A stretch of DNA of 64,000 nucleotides from Nocardioides sp. 503 (GCF_004522095.1 NZ_SPUI01000002.1:992001-1056000), one strand, 5' to 3'; positions 7,709-17,451 are shown, numbered from the stretch's first letter. Notes: generated by a model not told the origin, from the letters alone. A program made the numbers and translations.

Positions 7709-9125
7709 TGGGGACTTTGCGGGTGGAGGGGATGAAGAAGGCGAGGATGAGCGGGACGACGCTGAGGGCGGCGATCCACCAGAACGTGTGGGTGAAGGCG
7801 TCGAGGACCTGGGCGGAGCTGGTGGCGTCGTCGAGGTAGCGCTGGAGGACGACCGCGATGACGGTGACGCCGAAGGGGGCGCCGACGCGCTGGACGATGC
7901 TGAAAGCGGCGCTTCCGCGCGGGGTCTCGGCGGGGCTGAGGGAGGCGAACGCCATCGTCATCAGGGGGAGCGAGGCGGCGCCCATGCCGAAGCCCTGGAC
8001 GAGCTGGGCGGCGAGCAGCAGGGCGGTGCCGCCGGTGGCGCCGGCGAGCGCGAACGGCACCATGCCGAGCATCATCAGCACCACGCCGCCGGCGACGACG
8101 ACGCGGCCGTCGAGGCGCCGGCCCAGCCGGCCGCTGAGCACGATGTAGAGCATGGTGCCGAGGCCCTGGGGGATGAGCAGCAGGCCCGTGTGCATGACGG
8201 ACTCGCCGCGCACCTGCTGGTAGAAGAGCGGCAGCAGGAACATCACGGCGTACATCGAGAAGCCGCCGACGAACGTGATGACGCTGGACAGCCCGAAGCT
8301 GCGGCGTGCGAAGACGCGTACGTCGATCAGCGCGCGGCCGGGCGCGCGCAGGGCGCCGACGGTGAAGACGACAAGCAGCGCGACGCCGACCACGATCGGG
8401 AGCCAGGCGCTCGTGGCGCCGAAGCCGCCCGCGCCGCCGACCCGGCTGAGCCCGAAGGCGACCAGGGCGACGCCGGGGGTCAGCACCAGGAAGCCGGCGA
8501 GGTCGAGCCGCTGTCCCCGCTGGCCGGCGCTCGCGGGCAGGACCAGGGGACCGAGGGCCAGGGCGAGCAGGCAGAGCGGGAGGTTGACGAGGAACAGCCA
8601 GTGCCAGCTGAGGGAGTGGACGATGGAGCCGCCGATGATCGGGCCCAGGATCGGCGCGAGCTGGCCGATCAGCCCGATCGTGGCGATGGCCCGGCCGATG
8701 CGGTCCTTGCCGGCGGCGCGCGTGAGGATCGTGATCGTCACCGGCAGCACGAGCCCGCCGCCGATGCCCTGCAGCACCCGGAAGCCGACCAGCGACGGCA
8801 GCGACCAGGCGAGGCCGCAGAGCAGCGAGCCCACCATGAACGTCGCCACGGCCGCCATCCACGTGGAGCGGGCGCCGTAGCGCTCGGTCACCCACCCCGA
8901 GACGGGGATGACGGAGACGAACGCGAGCAGGTAGCCGGTCGTCACCCACTGGGTGTCGGCCACCGTCGCGTCGAAGGTGGTGCGCAGGTGGTCGAGGGCG
9001 ATGTTGACGATCGTCGTGTCCAGCAGCGTGGTGACGGCGCCGAGGACCAGCACGAGACTGATCAGGTTCAGCCGGCGGTCGGAGACCGGCGCGGCGGTCT
9101 CGGGAGAGGTGGCGGTGGAGGTCAT
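7698..9125 (-). CDS. MFS drug exporter, DHA2 (14-helix) type
   Basis: A 475-residue inner-membrane proton antiporter. After a short polar N-terminus (MTSTATSPETAAPVSDRR) come about 14 hydrophobic segments. LLDTTIVNIALDHL, the DHA2 motif C region, is in helix 1. The loop motif GWVTERYGARSTW follows helix 2, and RVLQGIGGGLVLP follows further on. The C-terminal half ends with helix TFWWIAALSVVPLILAFFIP. The EmrB/QacA family exports varied toxic compounds; the substrate is unknown. It is divergent from a TetR gene with two matching operators between them, the usual layout for a repressor-controlled efflux pump. Its stop codon lies in a repeat element. Confidence 0.88.
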   Translation of the reverse strand: MTSTATSPETAAPVSDRRLNLISLVLVLGAVTTLLDTTIVNIALDHLRTTFDATVADTQWVTTGYLLAFVSVIPVSGWVTERYGARSTWMAAVATFMVGSLLCGLAWSLPSLVGFRVLQGIGGGLVLPVTITILTRAAGKDRIGRAIATIGLIGQLAPILGPIIGGSIVHSLSWHWLFLVNLPLCLLALALGPLVLPASAGQRGQRLDLAGFLVLTPGVALVAFGLSRVGGAGGFGATSAWLPIVVGVALLVVFTVGALRAPGRALIDVRVFARRSFGLSSVITFVGGFSMYAVMFLLPLFYQQVRGESVMHTGLLLIPQGLGTMLYIVLSGRLGRRLDGRVVVAGGVVLMMLGMVPFALAGATGGTALLLAAQLVQGFGMGAASLPLMTMAFASLSPAETPRGSAAFSIVQRVGAPFGVTVIAVVLQRYLDDATSSAQVLDAFTHTFWWIAALSVVPLILAFFIPSTRKVPTGG

Positions 9126-9132
9126 GCCACGA

Positions 9133-9154
9133 CACTACACCGTGTCGTGTAGTG
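9133..9154. promoter_or_regulatory. TetR operator 1 (efflux pump control)
   Basis: CACTACAC-CGTGTC-GTGTAGTG is a perfect 8-bp inverted repeat with a 6-base spacer. It lies 7 bases before the MFS start codon and 28 before the TetR start. It contains TACAC-N6-GTGTA, the same arrangement as operator 2. Confidence 0.8.
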
Positions 9155-9156
9155 GG

Positions 9157-9172
9157 TACACCGATAAGTGTA
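9157..9172. promoter_or_regulatory. TetR operator 2 (efflux pump control)
   Basis: TACAC-CGATAA-GTGTA repeats the half-sites and 6-base spacing of operator 1 with a different centre. Its midpoint is 21 bases from that of operator 1, about two helical turns, so two dimers could bind the same face of the DNA. Confidence 0.7.
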
Positions 9173-9182
9173 GGATCACGTC

Positions 9183-9830
9183 GTGAGCCGCGAGACGACC
9201 ACCAAGCCCGTGCGTGAGGGGCTCGCCCACAAGCGCGCGGCGATCCTCGCGGCGGCGCGCGAGCTGTTCGTCGCCCACGGCGTCGAGCGCACGAGCATGG
9301 ACGCCGTCGCCGCGGCGGCGGGCGTGTCGAAGCGCACCGTCTACGACTACTACGGCGACAAGCACGGCCTGCTGATGGCGGTCATCGTGGACGCGGGGGA
9401 GTCGCTGCTCGTGACGCTGCGGCAGGCGATCGACGACCACCTCGCCGACGACGCCGGGATCGACGACACCGCCGGCCTCGAGCGGGCGCTGACGTCCTTC
9501 GCCTGCGAGCTCGGCACCTCCATGCTCGCGTCCTCCGACTACACCGCGACCGTCCGGCTCATCACCGAGAACGCCGCCGTCCTGACCGAGCTGCGCACCC
9601 ACCCGCTCAACGTCGCGCCGGAGGAGGCGGTGGCCGAGCGCCTCGCGCACTTCGCGACCCGTGGGCTGCTGGAGACCGACGACCCGCGACTGGCGGCCGA
9701 CCACTTCAACGCGCTGACCACGCTGCTGGCCTTCAGCGGTCAGCAGGTCGACGGCGAGGACCCCGACCGGGTCCGCCGCATCATGACCGACGGGGTGCAC
9801 GCGTTCATGCGGGCCTACGGAGCGCGGTAG
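9183..9830 (+). CDS. TetR-family repressor, probably of the divergent MFS pump
   Basis: A 215-residue regulator. The N-terminal helix-turn-helix is clear: KRAAILAAARELFVAHGVE, then TSMDAVAAAAGVSKRTVYDYYGDKHGLL (residues about 20-65), as in TetR/AcrR proteins. The C-terminal part resembles the AefR-like ligand-binding and dimerisation domain (RLITENAAVLTELRTH). GTG at 9183 is the start that precedes the domain. Divergence from the DHA2 exporter and the paired palindromes in the 57-base spacer suggest that it represses both genes and is released by a pump substrate. Its last 16 bases overlap the end of convergent fadD17. Confidence 0.88.
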   Translation: MSRETTTKPVREGLAHKRAAILAAARELFVAHGVERTSMDAVAAAAGVSKRTVYDYYGDKHGLLMAVIVDAGESLLVTLRQAIDDHLADDAGIDDTAGLERALTSFACELGTSMLASSDYTATVRLITENAAVLTELRTHPLNVAPEEAVAERLAHFATRGLLETDDPRLAADHFNALTTLLAFSGQQVDGEDPDRVRRIMTDGVHAFMRAYGAR

Positions 9831-11386
9831 GCGGTCCCTCGCGCGTCGCGGGTCCAGGTGGCACCGGCGGGACCGGCGGCGGAGAGCTGGCGCTTGAGGA
9901 CCTTGTTGGTCGCGGTGCGGGGCAGGTCGTCGACGACCTTGACGAAGCGCGGCCACGCCTTGGGTGAGAGGTCCGGCTGGGCGGCGAGGAACGACTCGAG
10001 CTCGTCGGGGCCCACGGGCGACAGGGTGATCAGCGCGGCCATCACCTGGTCGCCGACGGACTCGTCCGGCACGGCGTAGACGGCGGCCTCGGAGATGGCC
10101 GGGTGCCGCAGCAGGATCCGCTCGATGGGCGCCGCGGCGAGGTTCTCGCCGTCCACCCGCAGCCAGTCCGCCGTACGACCGGCGAAGTAGACGAAGCCGT
10201 CGGTGTCGCGGTAGGCGAGGTCGCCGGACCAGTACATGCCCGACCGCATCCGCTCCGACTCCGCGTCGGGGTCCTTGTAGTAGCCGGCGAACGCGCCGGC
10301 GCCCTGGGTGTTGACCAGCTCGCCGGTCGCCGCGTCGGCGTTGAGCAGCTCGCCGTGCGGCCCGAACTCCGCGTCCGGCGTCTCCTCCAGGCTGACCGGG
10401 TCGAGCACCTTGACCCCGTCGAGCGGCCGGCCGAGGCTGCCCGGCGGCATCTCCGGCACCCGCTGCACGACCACGGCGTTCTCGGTCGAGGAGTAGGAGT
10501 CCACGACCACGCAGCCGAAGCGCTCGCCGAAGGCGGCGATGTCGCGCTCGTTGGCCTCGTTGCCGAAGACGATCCGCAGCGGGTTGTCCGCGTCGTCGGG
10601 CAGCTCGGGCGTCGCCATGATGTAGGTGAGCGGCTTGCCGACGTAGTTGGCGTACGTCGCGCCGTAGCGGCGCACGTCGGCGAGGAAGCCCGACGCGCTG
10701 AACCGCGGCGCCAGCGCGATCGTCGTCCCCGAGGCGACCGCCGGACCCCAGCCGGCCATGATCGCGTTGGAGTGGAACATCGGCATCGACAGGTAGGCCA
10801 CGTGCTCGGGCCCCAGGCCGAAGCGGTCCGCGAGGAACAGCCCCGGGAACGCCACCTTCACCTGCGTGACGTTGACGGCCTTGGGGTTGCCCGACGTGCC
10901 GGACGTGAAGATCAGCATCATCAGGTCGTCCATGACGACCTCGACGTCGGGCACGCCGGCGCCGGCGTGCTGGGCCAGTAGGGCCGCCCACTCGTCGGAG
11001 TCGGTGCGCAGCACCGGGACCCCCGGGTCGAGGCCGTCCAGCAGCGGCGCGTACGTCGCGTCCGTGACCACCACCTGGCAGTCGGAGCGAGCGATGTCGG
11101 CGAGCAGCGACTCGCCGCGACGCGTCGTGTTGAGCCCGACGACCACCTGGCCGCCCAGGGCGGCGCCGCCGAGCAGCAGGCTGAACTCGGGGGTGTTGTC
11201 GAGCAGCACGCCGACGTGCGGGGGCGCGCCGTCGCGGAGCAGCGACGCCATCACCGCAGACCGCACGCACGACTCGTCGAGCACCTCGTCCCAGGTCCAG
11301 GAGTCGTCACCCGCGAGCAGCCCGGCGTGGGTCTCGCCCCGTCGCGCCAGGAGCTGGTTGCGGACGGTGATCTGCTCCTCAGCCAC
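9815..11386 (-). CDS. fadD17: Acyl-CoA synthetase, FadD17-like
   Basis: A 523-residue ANL-superfamily CoA ligase. The adenylation motif MLIFTSGTSGNPKAVN, the segment VVVDSYSSTENAV, the hinge region SGDLAYRDTDGFVYFAGRT and the C-terminal LPRTATNKVLKRQL (catalytic lysine) are in the expected order. In M. tuberculosis fadD17 follows fadE26-fadE27 (Rv3504-Rv3506), the same order as here. FadD17 is reported to activate sterol side-chain carboxylates. The GTG start at 11386 overlaps the fadE27 TAG stop by one base, implying coupled translation in the operon. Confidence 0.9.
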   Translation of the reverse strand: MAEEQITVRNQLLARRGETHAGLLAGDDSWTWDEVLDESCVRSAVMASLLRDGAPPHVGVLLDNTPEFSLLLGGAALGGQVVVGLNTTRRGESLLADIARSDCQVVVTDATYAPLLDGLDPGVPVLRTDSDEWAALLAQHAGAGVPDVEVVMDDLMMLIFTSGTSGNPKAVNVTQVKVAFPGLFLADRFGLGPEHVAYLSMPMFHSNAIMAGWGPAVASGTTIALAPRFSASGFLADVRRYGATYANYVGKPLTYIMATPELPDDADNPLRIVFGNEANERDIAAFGERFGCVVVDSYSSTENAVVVQRVPEMPPGSLGRPLDGVKVLDPVSLEETPDAEFGPHGELLNADAATGELVNTQGAGAFAGYYKDPDAESERMRSGMYWSGDLAYRDTDGFVYFAGRTADWLRVDGENLAAAPIERILLRHPAISEAAVYAVPDESVGDQVMAALITLSPVGPDELESFLAAQPDLSPKAWPRFVKVVDDLPRTATNKVLKRQLSAAGPAGATWTRDARGTAYRAP

Positions 11387-12489
11387 TAGACGGGCTCGCT
11401 CGCGAGGGCGCGCCCGATGGTGAGCGCCTGCTCGGTGGCACCGCCGAACAGGAACTCGAAGCGCTTGGCGCTGGTGAAGAAGCGGTGCGCCTCGCCGTCG
11501 AGGTCGATGCCGACCCCGCCGTGGACGTGGACGGTCGTGTGCGCCAGCCGGTGGCCCGCGTCGGCAGCCCAGAGCTTGGCGGTGGCGACCTCGGTCTCGG
11601 CCGGCAGGCCCTCCGCGAGCCGCCACACCGCCACCCACAGGGTCAGCCGCTGGGCGAGGACGTCGATGTAGCCGTCAGCCAGGCGCTGAGAGACCGCCTG
11701 GAACGTCCCGATGGGACGCCCGAACTGCTCGCGCGTCTTCGCGTACGACGCCGTCAGCCTCAGTGCGCCCTCCGTGACGCCCAGCTGCTCGGCGGCCGAG
11801 CACACGGTCAGCAGCTGGCCGAGACGCGAGGCGGCCTCGCCGTCCGCCGTACCGACCAGGGAGGCGGTGGCGCCGGTGAGGTCCAGGCGGGCCACGGCGT
11901 CGCCGTCGCTGGTGTGCTGCTCGACCAGCTCGACGCCGTCGGCGCCCGGCTCGACGAGGAAGACCCCGACCCCCTCAGGCGTCGAGGCGGTGACCAGGAT
12001 CGCCGCCGCGGCCAGGCCGGCCCGCACGATCGCCTTGGACCCCGACAGCGTCCAGCCGCCACCGTCCGGAGCCGCCGTGACGGTCGGCCGGGCGGGCAGG
12101 TGCGCGCGCTCCTCGGCCACGGCGGCCGTCAGCACGCCCTCGCCCGAGGCGGCGCCGGGCAGCCAGCGCGCCTGCTGCTCGTCGGTCCCCGACTCGGCCA
12201 GCAGCAGCGCTGCGGCGCCGTGCACGGCGAGCGGCACGGGCGCGACCGTGCGGCCGACCTCGACCAGCACGCGGCACAGCTCGAGCAGGCCCAGCCCGGC
12301 GCCGCCGTGCTGCTCGGGCACGGCCAGCGACAGCAGCCCGGCGGAGCCCAGCTCGGCCCACAGCGCGCGGTCGAAGCGGTCGCCACCGCGCTCGACCTCC
12401 TGGAGCCGGTCGTTGCGCGTGCGATCGGCCAGGATCTGCGCGGCCAGGGCGGCCGCCTCGTCCTGCTCGGCTGTGAAGGTGAAGTCCAT
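11386..12489 (-). CDS. fadE27: Acyl-CoA dehydrogenase subunit, FadE27-like (ChsE5)
   Basis: A 367-residue acyl-CoA dehydrogenase-fold protein starting MDFTFTAEQDEAAALAAQIL. The C-terminal ASYAKTREQFGRPIGTFQAVSQRLAD and HVHGGVGIDLDGEAHRFF are the usual dehydrogenase helices. The GGATEQALTIGR ending lacks the standard GTxxIQ FAD motif seen in its partner. In mycobacteria FadE26 and FadE27 form an alpha2beta2 heterotetramer that dehydrogenates the sterol side-chain CoA ester, with FAD and catalytic residues shared between subunits. Adjacent co-directional genes fit the same complex here. A GGAAGG sequence precedes the ATG, 11 bases after the fadE26 stop. Confidence 0.9.
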   Translation of the reverse strand: MDFTFTAEQDEAAALAAQILADRTRNDRLQEVERGGDRFDRALWAELGSAGLLSLAVPEQHGGAGLGLLELCRVLVEVGRTVAPVPLAVHGAAALLLAESGTDEQQARWLPGAASGEGVLTAAVAEERAHLPARPTVTAAPDGGGWTLSGSKAIVRAGLAAAAILVTASTPEGVGVFLVEPGADGVELVEQHTSDGDAVARLDLTGATASLVGTADGEAASRLGQLLTVCSAAEQLGVTEGALRLTASYAKTREQFGRPIGTFQAVSQRLADGYIDVLAQRLTLWVAVWRLAEGLPAETEVATAKLWAADAGHRLAHTTVHVHGGVGIDLDGEAHRFFTSAKRFEFLFGGATEQALTIGRALASEPV

Positions 12490-12500
12490 GTCGTGCCTTC

Positions 12501-13688
<1,188 letters not shown>

Positions 13689-13698
13689 ACGCGCAAGA

Positions 13699-14631
13699 CT
13701 AGAACGTGTTCTCGTTTTGGTCCACACCCGCCGGGGCCGTCGCCAGGTGGCGCGTCAGGAACGCCACCTGGTGCTCGACCGCCGGCTCGAACCAGTCCTT
13801 GCCGGGCCACACGTCGAAGTGGTCGCAGGGGTAGTGGCGCACCTCCGCGCGCCCCTTGAACGCCGCCTTGGCGGCCGCCCGCGGCGGCGCGCTGCGGTCG
13901 AAGTCGGCGATCTGCACGAGCATCGGGCAGCGCACGCGCGAGGCCAGCCGGCCCGGCCGGTGCCCACCGAGCTCGAGGCCCACCGCGGCGTCGATCTCGT
14001 TGACCCAGGTCGGTCCGGCCAGCGCGAGGTAGTCCTCGTACAGACCGGGCAGCGTGAGCGCCGCCGTCTCACCGGGCCGTCCGACGACCGGCATCATCAC
14101 CGGGCGGCGGCCCGCGCGGCTGCGCACCCCGGCCGCCGTGGAGCGCAGGAGCGAGGCGGGGGAGTGCGACGCCAGCGCGTGCCGGCCCGCGGCCACGCCG
14201 TCCACCAGCGGGGTCAGCGCCACGACCGCCGCCACGTCGTCGCGGTCGGCGCCCGCGGCGATGACGTGACCGCCGGCCAGCGACACGCCCCACAGCACGA
14301 GGCGCTGCGCGTCGACGCCCGGGAGCGCCGCGGCCGCCGTCATCGCGGCGCGGTAGTCGGCCAGCTGCCCCTCCATGGAGACCTGCTGGCGCGGGCTGCC
14401 GCCACTCGCGCCGAAGCCGCGGTAGTCGAAGGCGAGCACGTCGAGCCCGGCCTGTGAGAGCCGCGCGGCGAACGGCTCGAGGCCGGAGTCCTTGGTGCCG
14501 CCGAGCCCGTGGGCCATGACGACGACCGGGCGACCGGCCGTCGTGGCGAGCGCGTCGCCCTCGCCCGGGAAGTGCCAGGCGTCGCAGTCGGTGCCTGCGG
14601 AGCTGAAGCGGAGGGTGGTGCGGACGCTCAC
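13699..14631 (-). CDS. Alpha/beta hydrolase
   Basis: A 310-residue alpha/beta-hydrolase-fold protein. The oxyanion region VVVMAHGLGGTKDSG, the following FDYRGFGASGG, the nucleophile elbow LWGVSLAGGHV (serine in GVSLAG) and a late CDHFDVW carrying the putative catalytic histidine are all visible. This resembles uncharacterised dienelactone-hydrolase/esterase types. The GTG start overlaps the TetR stop (GTGA), and it is third in a minus-strand unit after an FMO and an EthR-like regulator. A cascade of Baeyer-Villiger oxidation followed by ester hydrolysis is plausible but not shown. Its last codons and stop lie inside the KstR-like site before fadE26. Confidence 0.82.
   Translation of the reverse strand: MSVRTTLRFSSAGTDCDAWHFPGEGDALATTAGRPVVVMAHGLGGTKDSGLEPFAARLSQAGLDVLAFDYRGFGASGGSPRQQVSMEGQLADYRAAMTAAAALPGVDAQRLVLWGVSLAGGHVIAAGADRDDVAAVVALTPLVDGVAAGRHALASHSPASLLRSTAAGVRSRAGRRPVMMPVVGRPGETAALTLPGLYEDYLALAGPTWVNEIDAAVGLELGGHRPGRLASRVRCPMLVQIADFDRSAPPRAAAKAAFKGRAEVRHYPCDHFDVWPGKDWFEPAVEHQVAFLTRHLATAPAGVDQNENTF
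13700..13715. promoter_or_regulatory. KstR-like operator before fadE26
   Basis: It reads TAGAACGTGTTCTCGT, with core AGAAC-GT-GTTCT (13701-13712) identical to the core between echA19 and fadD19. It overlaps the TAG stop of the alpha/beta hydrolase and ends 12 bases upstream of the fadE26 ATG. It matches TnnAACnnGTTnnA at seven of eight fixed positions. Confidence 0.8.
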
Positions 14632-15242
14632 TGGTCGGTCCTTCCGTAGACGGTGCGCAGCCAGATCTCGATGACGGCCTCCTCGATGGCGGCGCGGTCG
14701 CCGCCGTGGGCGAGGCGCTCGAGCATCCGGTCGTTGAGCTCCAGCAGGACGCTGGCGACGGCGGCCGGATCGGCGCCGCCCGGCGCCCTGCCGGCGGACC
14801 GCTCGGCCGCGATCATCGCGGCCACCGGCTCCACGAACGACAGCCGGTCGCTGTCCCACAGCTCGCGGACCGCCGAGCTGGTCGCGCGGGCGTCGAGCAT
14901 CGCGCGGAAGAGGTGGCGGTTGGCCTCCCACGCGTCGAAGAGGCCGCTGATCGTGGCGGTGATCCGGCTGTGGGGCGAGCCGTCGGAGCCCAGGTGGTTG
15001 CTGGTCGCGATCGCCTCGTACATCTCCTCCATGAGCGCCGCGACCGCGGCCTGCTTGTTCTCGAAGTAGAAGTAGAACGCCGAGCGGGTCACCCCCGCGC
15101 GCCGCGAGATCTCGGCGATGTTGATCGACTCCAGGCTCGGGTCGTCGAGGTCCACGCGCTCGCGCAGGATCTCGTCGAGGGAGCCGAGGAGCGCGGCGCG
15201 GCGCTGGTCGCCGCGGTGGGCGGCGCGGGGTGCGGGGGTCAT
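14628..15242 (-). CDS. TetR-family regulator, EthR-like
   Basis: A 204-residue repressor-type protein. The helix-turn-helix INIAEISRRAGVTRSAFYFYFENKQAAVAAL lies near residues 40-70. The rest follows the EthR pattern: MLDARATSSAVRELWDSDRL corresponds to EthR's ARATSVEVAELW, and IEIWLRTVYG to its C-terminal IWVTSIYG. EthR controls the Baeyer-Villiger monooxygenase gene ethA in mycobacteria. Here the regulator sits immediately downstream of an FMO gene with an ATGA overlap rather than divergent from it. It probably autoregulates the FMO-regulator-hydrolase unit. It is not KstR: the KstR-like sites in this window would need a regulator encoded elsewhere. Confidence 0.82.
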   Translation of the reverse strand: MTPAPRAAHRGDQRRAALLGSLDEILRERVDLDDPSLESINIAEISRRAGVTRSAFYFYFENKQAAVAALMEEMYEAIATSNHLGSDGSPHSRITATISGLFDAWEANRHLFRAMLDARATSSAVRELWDSDRLSFVEPVAAMIAAERSAGRAPGGADPAAVASVLLELNDRMLERLAHGGDRAAIEEAVIEIWLRTVYGRTDQ

Positions 15243-16600
15243 GGGCGCAAGCCTGTCAGCACGGGGGCGCCCCGCTGCTCCGCACGCCGTACGCCGGCGG
15301 GCAGCTCCTTGGTGCGCAGGTCGTGCTCGTAGACGAAGTAGTCGAGCTGCTGGGTGTGCCGCGGGCGGTCGAGCACGTGGCCGGTGTACTTCTCCTGGTC
15401 GGAGTCGATGACCTGCTCCATCTCGGCGGCGGGCGGCAGCGCGTAGCGGCCCACGGCGTAGGCCGCGAGCAGCCGCGCCTGCGCCTCGACGAAGGGGAAC
15501 AGCGTGGGCGTCGCCTGGGCGAAGCCCATGAACACCAGGTCCTCGATGCCCGGCTTGAACATCCGCTTGAACAGCCGGATCTGGTTGTCGGGGGCGCTGA
15601 TGAAGCCGGGGTCGAAGAACGGGAACGTGATGTTGTAGCCGGTGGCGTAGACGATGATGTCGAAGTCGCTCGCCGTCCCGTCCTCGAAGTGCACGGTGCT
15701 GCCGTCGAGCCGCGCGACGTTGCCCTTCGGCGTAATGTCGCCCGAGCCGAGCCGCAGCGGCAGCTCCACCGACTGCGTGGGGTGGGCCTCGAAGAACTTG
15801 TGGTTGGGCTTGGGCAGGCCGTAGAGCTCGGGGTTGGAGCCGGTCATGAACTGCATCTTCTGGATCATCCAGCGCTGCCACTTCAGCGGCAGGTGCGGCG
15901 AGGTGACGTAGTACTTGTCGGCCGGCAGGCCGTAGGTGTACTTCGGGACGATCCAGGCGCTCGAGCGCGTGGAGAGCGTGACCTCGTTCTGCAGGGACCT
16001 GCTCGAGAGCTCGACCGCGATGTCGGCGGCGCTGTTGCCGATGCCGACGACCAGGATCCGCCTGCCCTTGAAGTCCAGCGGGTCGGTCGGGTCGATGTAG
16101 TGGTGCGAGTGGATCGACTCGCCCGTGAACTCACCGGGGAAGTCGGCCATGCGCGGGTCCCAGTGGTGGCCGTTGGCGACGACGAGCAGGTCGAAGCGGC
16201 GTACGTCGCCGGCCTGGTCGGTCAGCTCCCACCCGCCGTCGGCGAGCCGCGCCGCGTGCTGCACGCCGTTCTCGAACTCGATCCGCTCGCGCAGGCCGAA
16301 CGCGTCGGCGTAGGCGTCGAGGTAGGCCTTGATCTGGGTGTGGTGCGGGAAGTCGGGGTAGTCCTCGGGCATCGGGAAGTCCTTGAAGGACAGTCGGTGC
16401 TTGGAGGTGTCGATGTGCAGCGACCGGTAGGCGCTGCTGTGTCCGTTGGGGTTGCCGAAGGCCCAGTTGCCGCCGACCCGGTCGGAGGCCTCGAAGCAGG
16501 TGTAGTCGACGCCGTAGTCGGCGAGCATCTTGCCGGACGTCAGCCCGCTGATGCCGGCGCCGATCACCGCGGCCGTCGGGCGGGTGCTGGGACGGGACAT
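15239..16600 (-). CDS. Flavin-containing monooxygenase (Baeyer-Villiger/FMO type)
   Basis: A 453-residue FAD/NADPH enzyme. The FAD dinucleotide fold AAVIGAGISGLTSGKML begins near residue 10. The FMO identifying motif FxGxxxHxxxY is present as FTGESIHSHHY, and the NADPH fold follows as ILVVGIGNSAADIAVEL. A late YATGYNITFPFFDP is the standard ATG-Y motif. Such enzymes oxygenate ketones, amines or sulfides; the substrate is not readable. The ATG at 16600 has GGAAGG upstream and begins just before the FAD motif. The location next to steroid genes and an EthR-like regulator suggests a side-chain or ring ketone, but that is inference. Confidence 0.88.
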   Translation of the reverse strand: MSRPSTRPTAAVIGAGISGLTSGKMLADYGVDYTCFEASDRVGGNWAFGNPNGHSSAYRSLHIDTSKHRLSFKDFPMPEDYPDFPHHTQIKAYLDAYADAFGLRERIEFENGVQHAARLADGGWELTDQAGDVRRFDLLVVANGHHWDPRMADFPGEFTGESIHSHHYIDPTDPLDFKGRRILVVGIGNSAADIAVELSSRSLQNEVTLSTRSSAWIVPKYTYGLPADKYYVTSPHLPLKWQRWMIQKMQFMTGSNPELYGLPKPNHKFFEAHPTQSVELPLRLGSGDITPKGNVARLDGSTVHFEDGTASDFDIIVYATGYNITFPFFDPGFISAPDNQIRLFKRMFKPGIEDLVFMGFAQATPTLFPFVEAQARLLAAYAVGRYALPPAAEMEQVIDSDQEKYTGHVLDRPRHTQQLDYFVYEHDLRTKELPAGVRRAEQRGAPVLTGLRP

Positions 16601-16662
16601 GTCGGGCCTTCCGGTCGGGGCTCTTGCCACGAGACGTGACGACCGGCACGCTAGGGCCAGAT

Positions 16663-16676
16663 TTGACACGCGTCAA
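16663..16676. promoter_or_regulatory. Candidate operator between FMO and SDR genes
   Basis: TTGAC-ACGC-GTCAA is a perfect 5-bp inverted repeat with a 4-base spacer, in the 92-base gap between divergent starts (16600 and 16693). The EthR-like regulator encoded in the FMO unit is the nearest candidate to bind it. Confidence 0.5.
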
Positions 16677-16692
16677 CAGAAGGTGGGCAGCC

Positions 16693-17451
16693 ATGGACCA
16701 GCAGAGCGACCAGCGGGGCGACCAGCAACGGATCGCCGTCGTCGTGGGCGGAGCGTCCGGCATCGGGGCGGCCGTCGCCACGGCGCTGGAGCACGACGGC
16801 TGCCGCGTGGTGGTGGCCGACCTCGCGACCGACGGCGCCGGCGGACCCGCCGTCGACGTCACCGACGAGGCCTCGGTGGAGGCGCTCTTCGCCGGCGTCC
16901 TGGCCGAGCACGGCCGGGTCGACGTCGTGGTCAACAGCGCGGGCGTGAGCACGCTCGGGCTGCTGACCGAGCTGGACGCGGCGGAGTTCCGCCGGGTGGT
17001 CGACGTCAACCTCACCGGCGCCTTCCTGGTGCTCAAGCACGGCGGCCGTGCGGTGGCCGACGGGGGAGTGCTGATCTCGCTGACCTCCCTCAACGCCCGC
17101 CAGCCCGGCACCGGCATGGGCGCCTACTGCGCGGCCAAGGCCGGGCTCGCGATGCTCACCGAGGTCGCCGCCCTCGAGCTGGCGCCGCGGCGGGTGCGGG
17201 TCAACGCGATCTCACCAGGGCTCGTCCTCACGCCGCTCACCGCCCCCGCGATGGACATCGCGGGCATCGAGGACGACTACCTCGCCAACACCCCGCTGGG
17301 ACGCGCGGGCCTGCCGGAGGAGGTGGCAGCGGCCGCGGTCTACATCGCGGGCGCCGCCTGGCTCACCGGCGAGGTGCTCGACCTCAACGGCGGCGCCCAC
17401 CTGGCGCGCTACCCCGACATCCACGGCCACGTGATGCGGGCGTTCGCATGA
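16693..17451 (+). CDS. Short-chain dehydrogenase/reductase 1
   Basis: A 252-residue NAD(P)-dependent oxidoreductase of the classical SDR family. It has the cofactor motif VVVGGASGIGAAVATAL, VVNSAGVSTLG (the NAG-type motif), a catalytic serine in SLTSLNARQ, the Y-x3-K pair in GAYCAAKAGLAML, and RVNAISPGLVLTPLT. The acidic VVVADLATDG at the end of strand 2 suggests NAD preference. The start at 16693 has AAGGTGGG upstream. Genes of this type in steroid clusters oxidise ring or side-chain hydroxyls; the exact step is unknown. It overlaps the next SDR gene by four bases (ATGA). Confidence 0.85.
   Translation: MDQQSDQRGDQQRIAVVVGGASGIGAAVATALEHDGCRVVVADLATDGAGGPAVDVTDEASVEALFAGVLAEHGRVDVVVNSAGVSTLGLLTELDAAEFRRVVDVNLTGAFLVLKHGGRAVADGGVLISLTSLNARQPGTGMGAYCAAKAGLAMLTEVAALELAPRRVRVNAISPGLVLTPLTAPAMDIAGIEDDYLANTPLGRAGLPEEVAAAAVYIAGAAWLTGEVLDLNGGAHLARYPDIHGHVMRAFA

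Noticed and set aside
14628..15242. The EthR-like regulator as KstR
   Set aside because: Its C-terminal part follows the EthR pattern and it sits in an FMO-hydrolase unit; it does not resemble KstR. The KstR-like sites need another protein.
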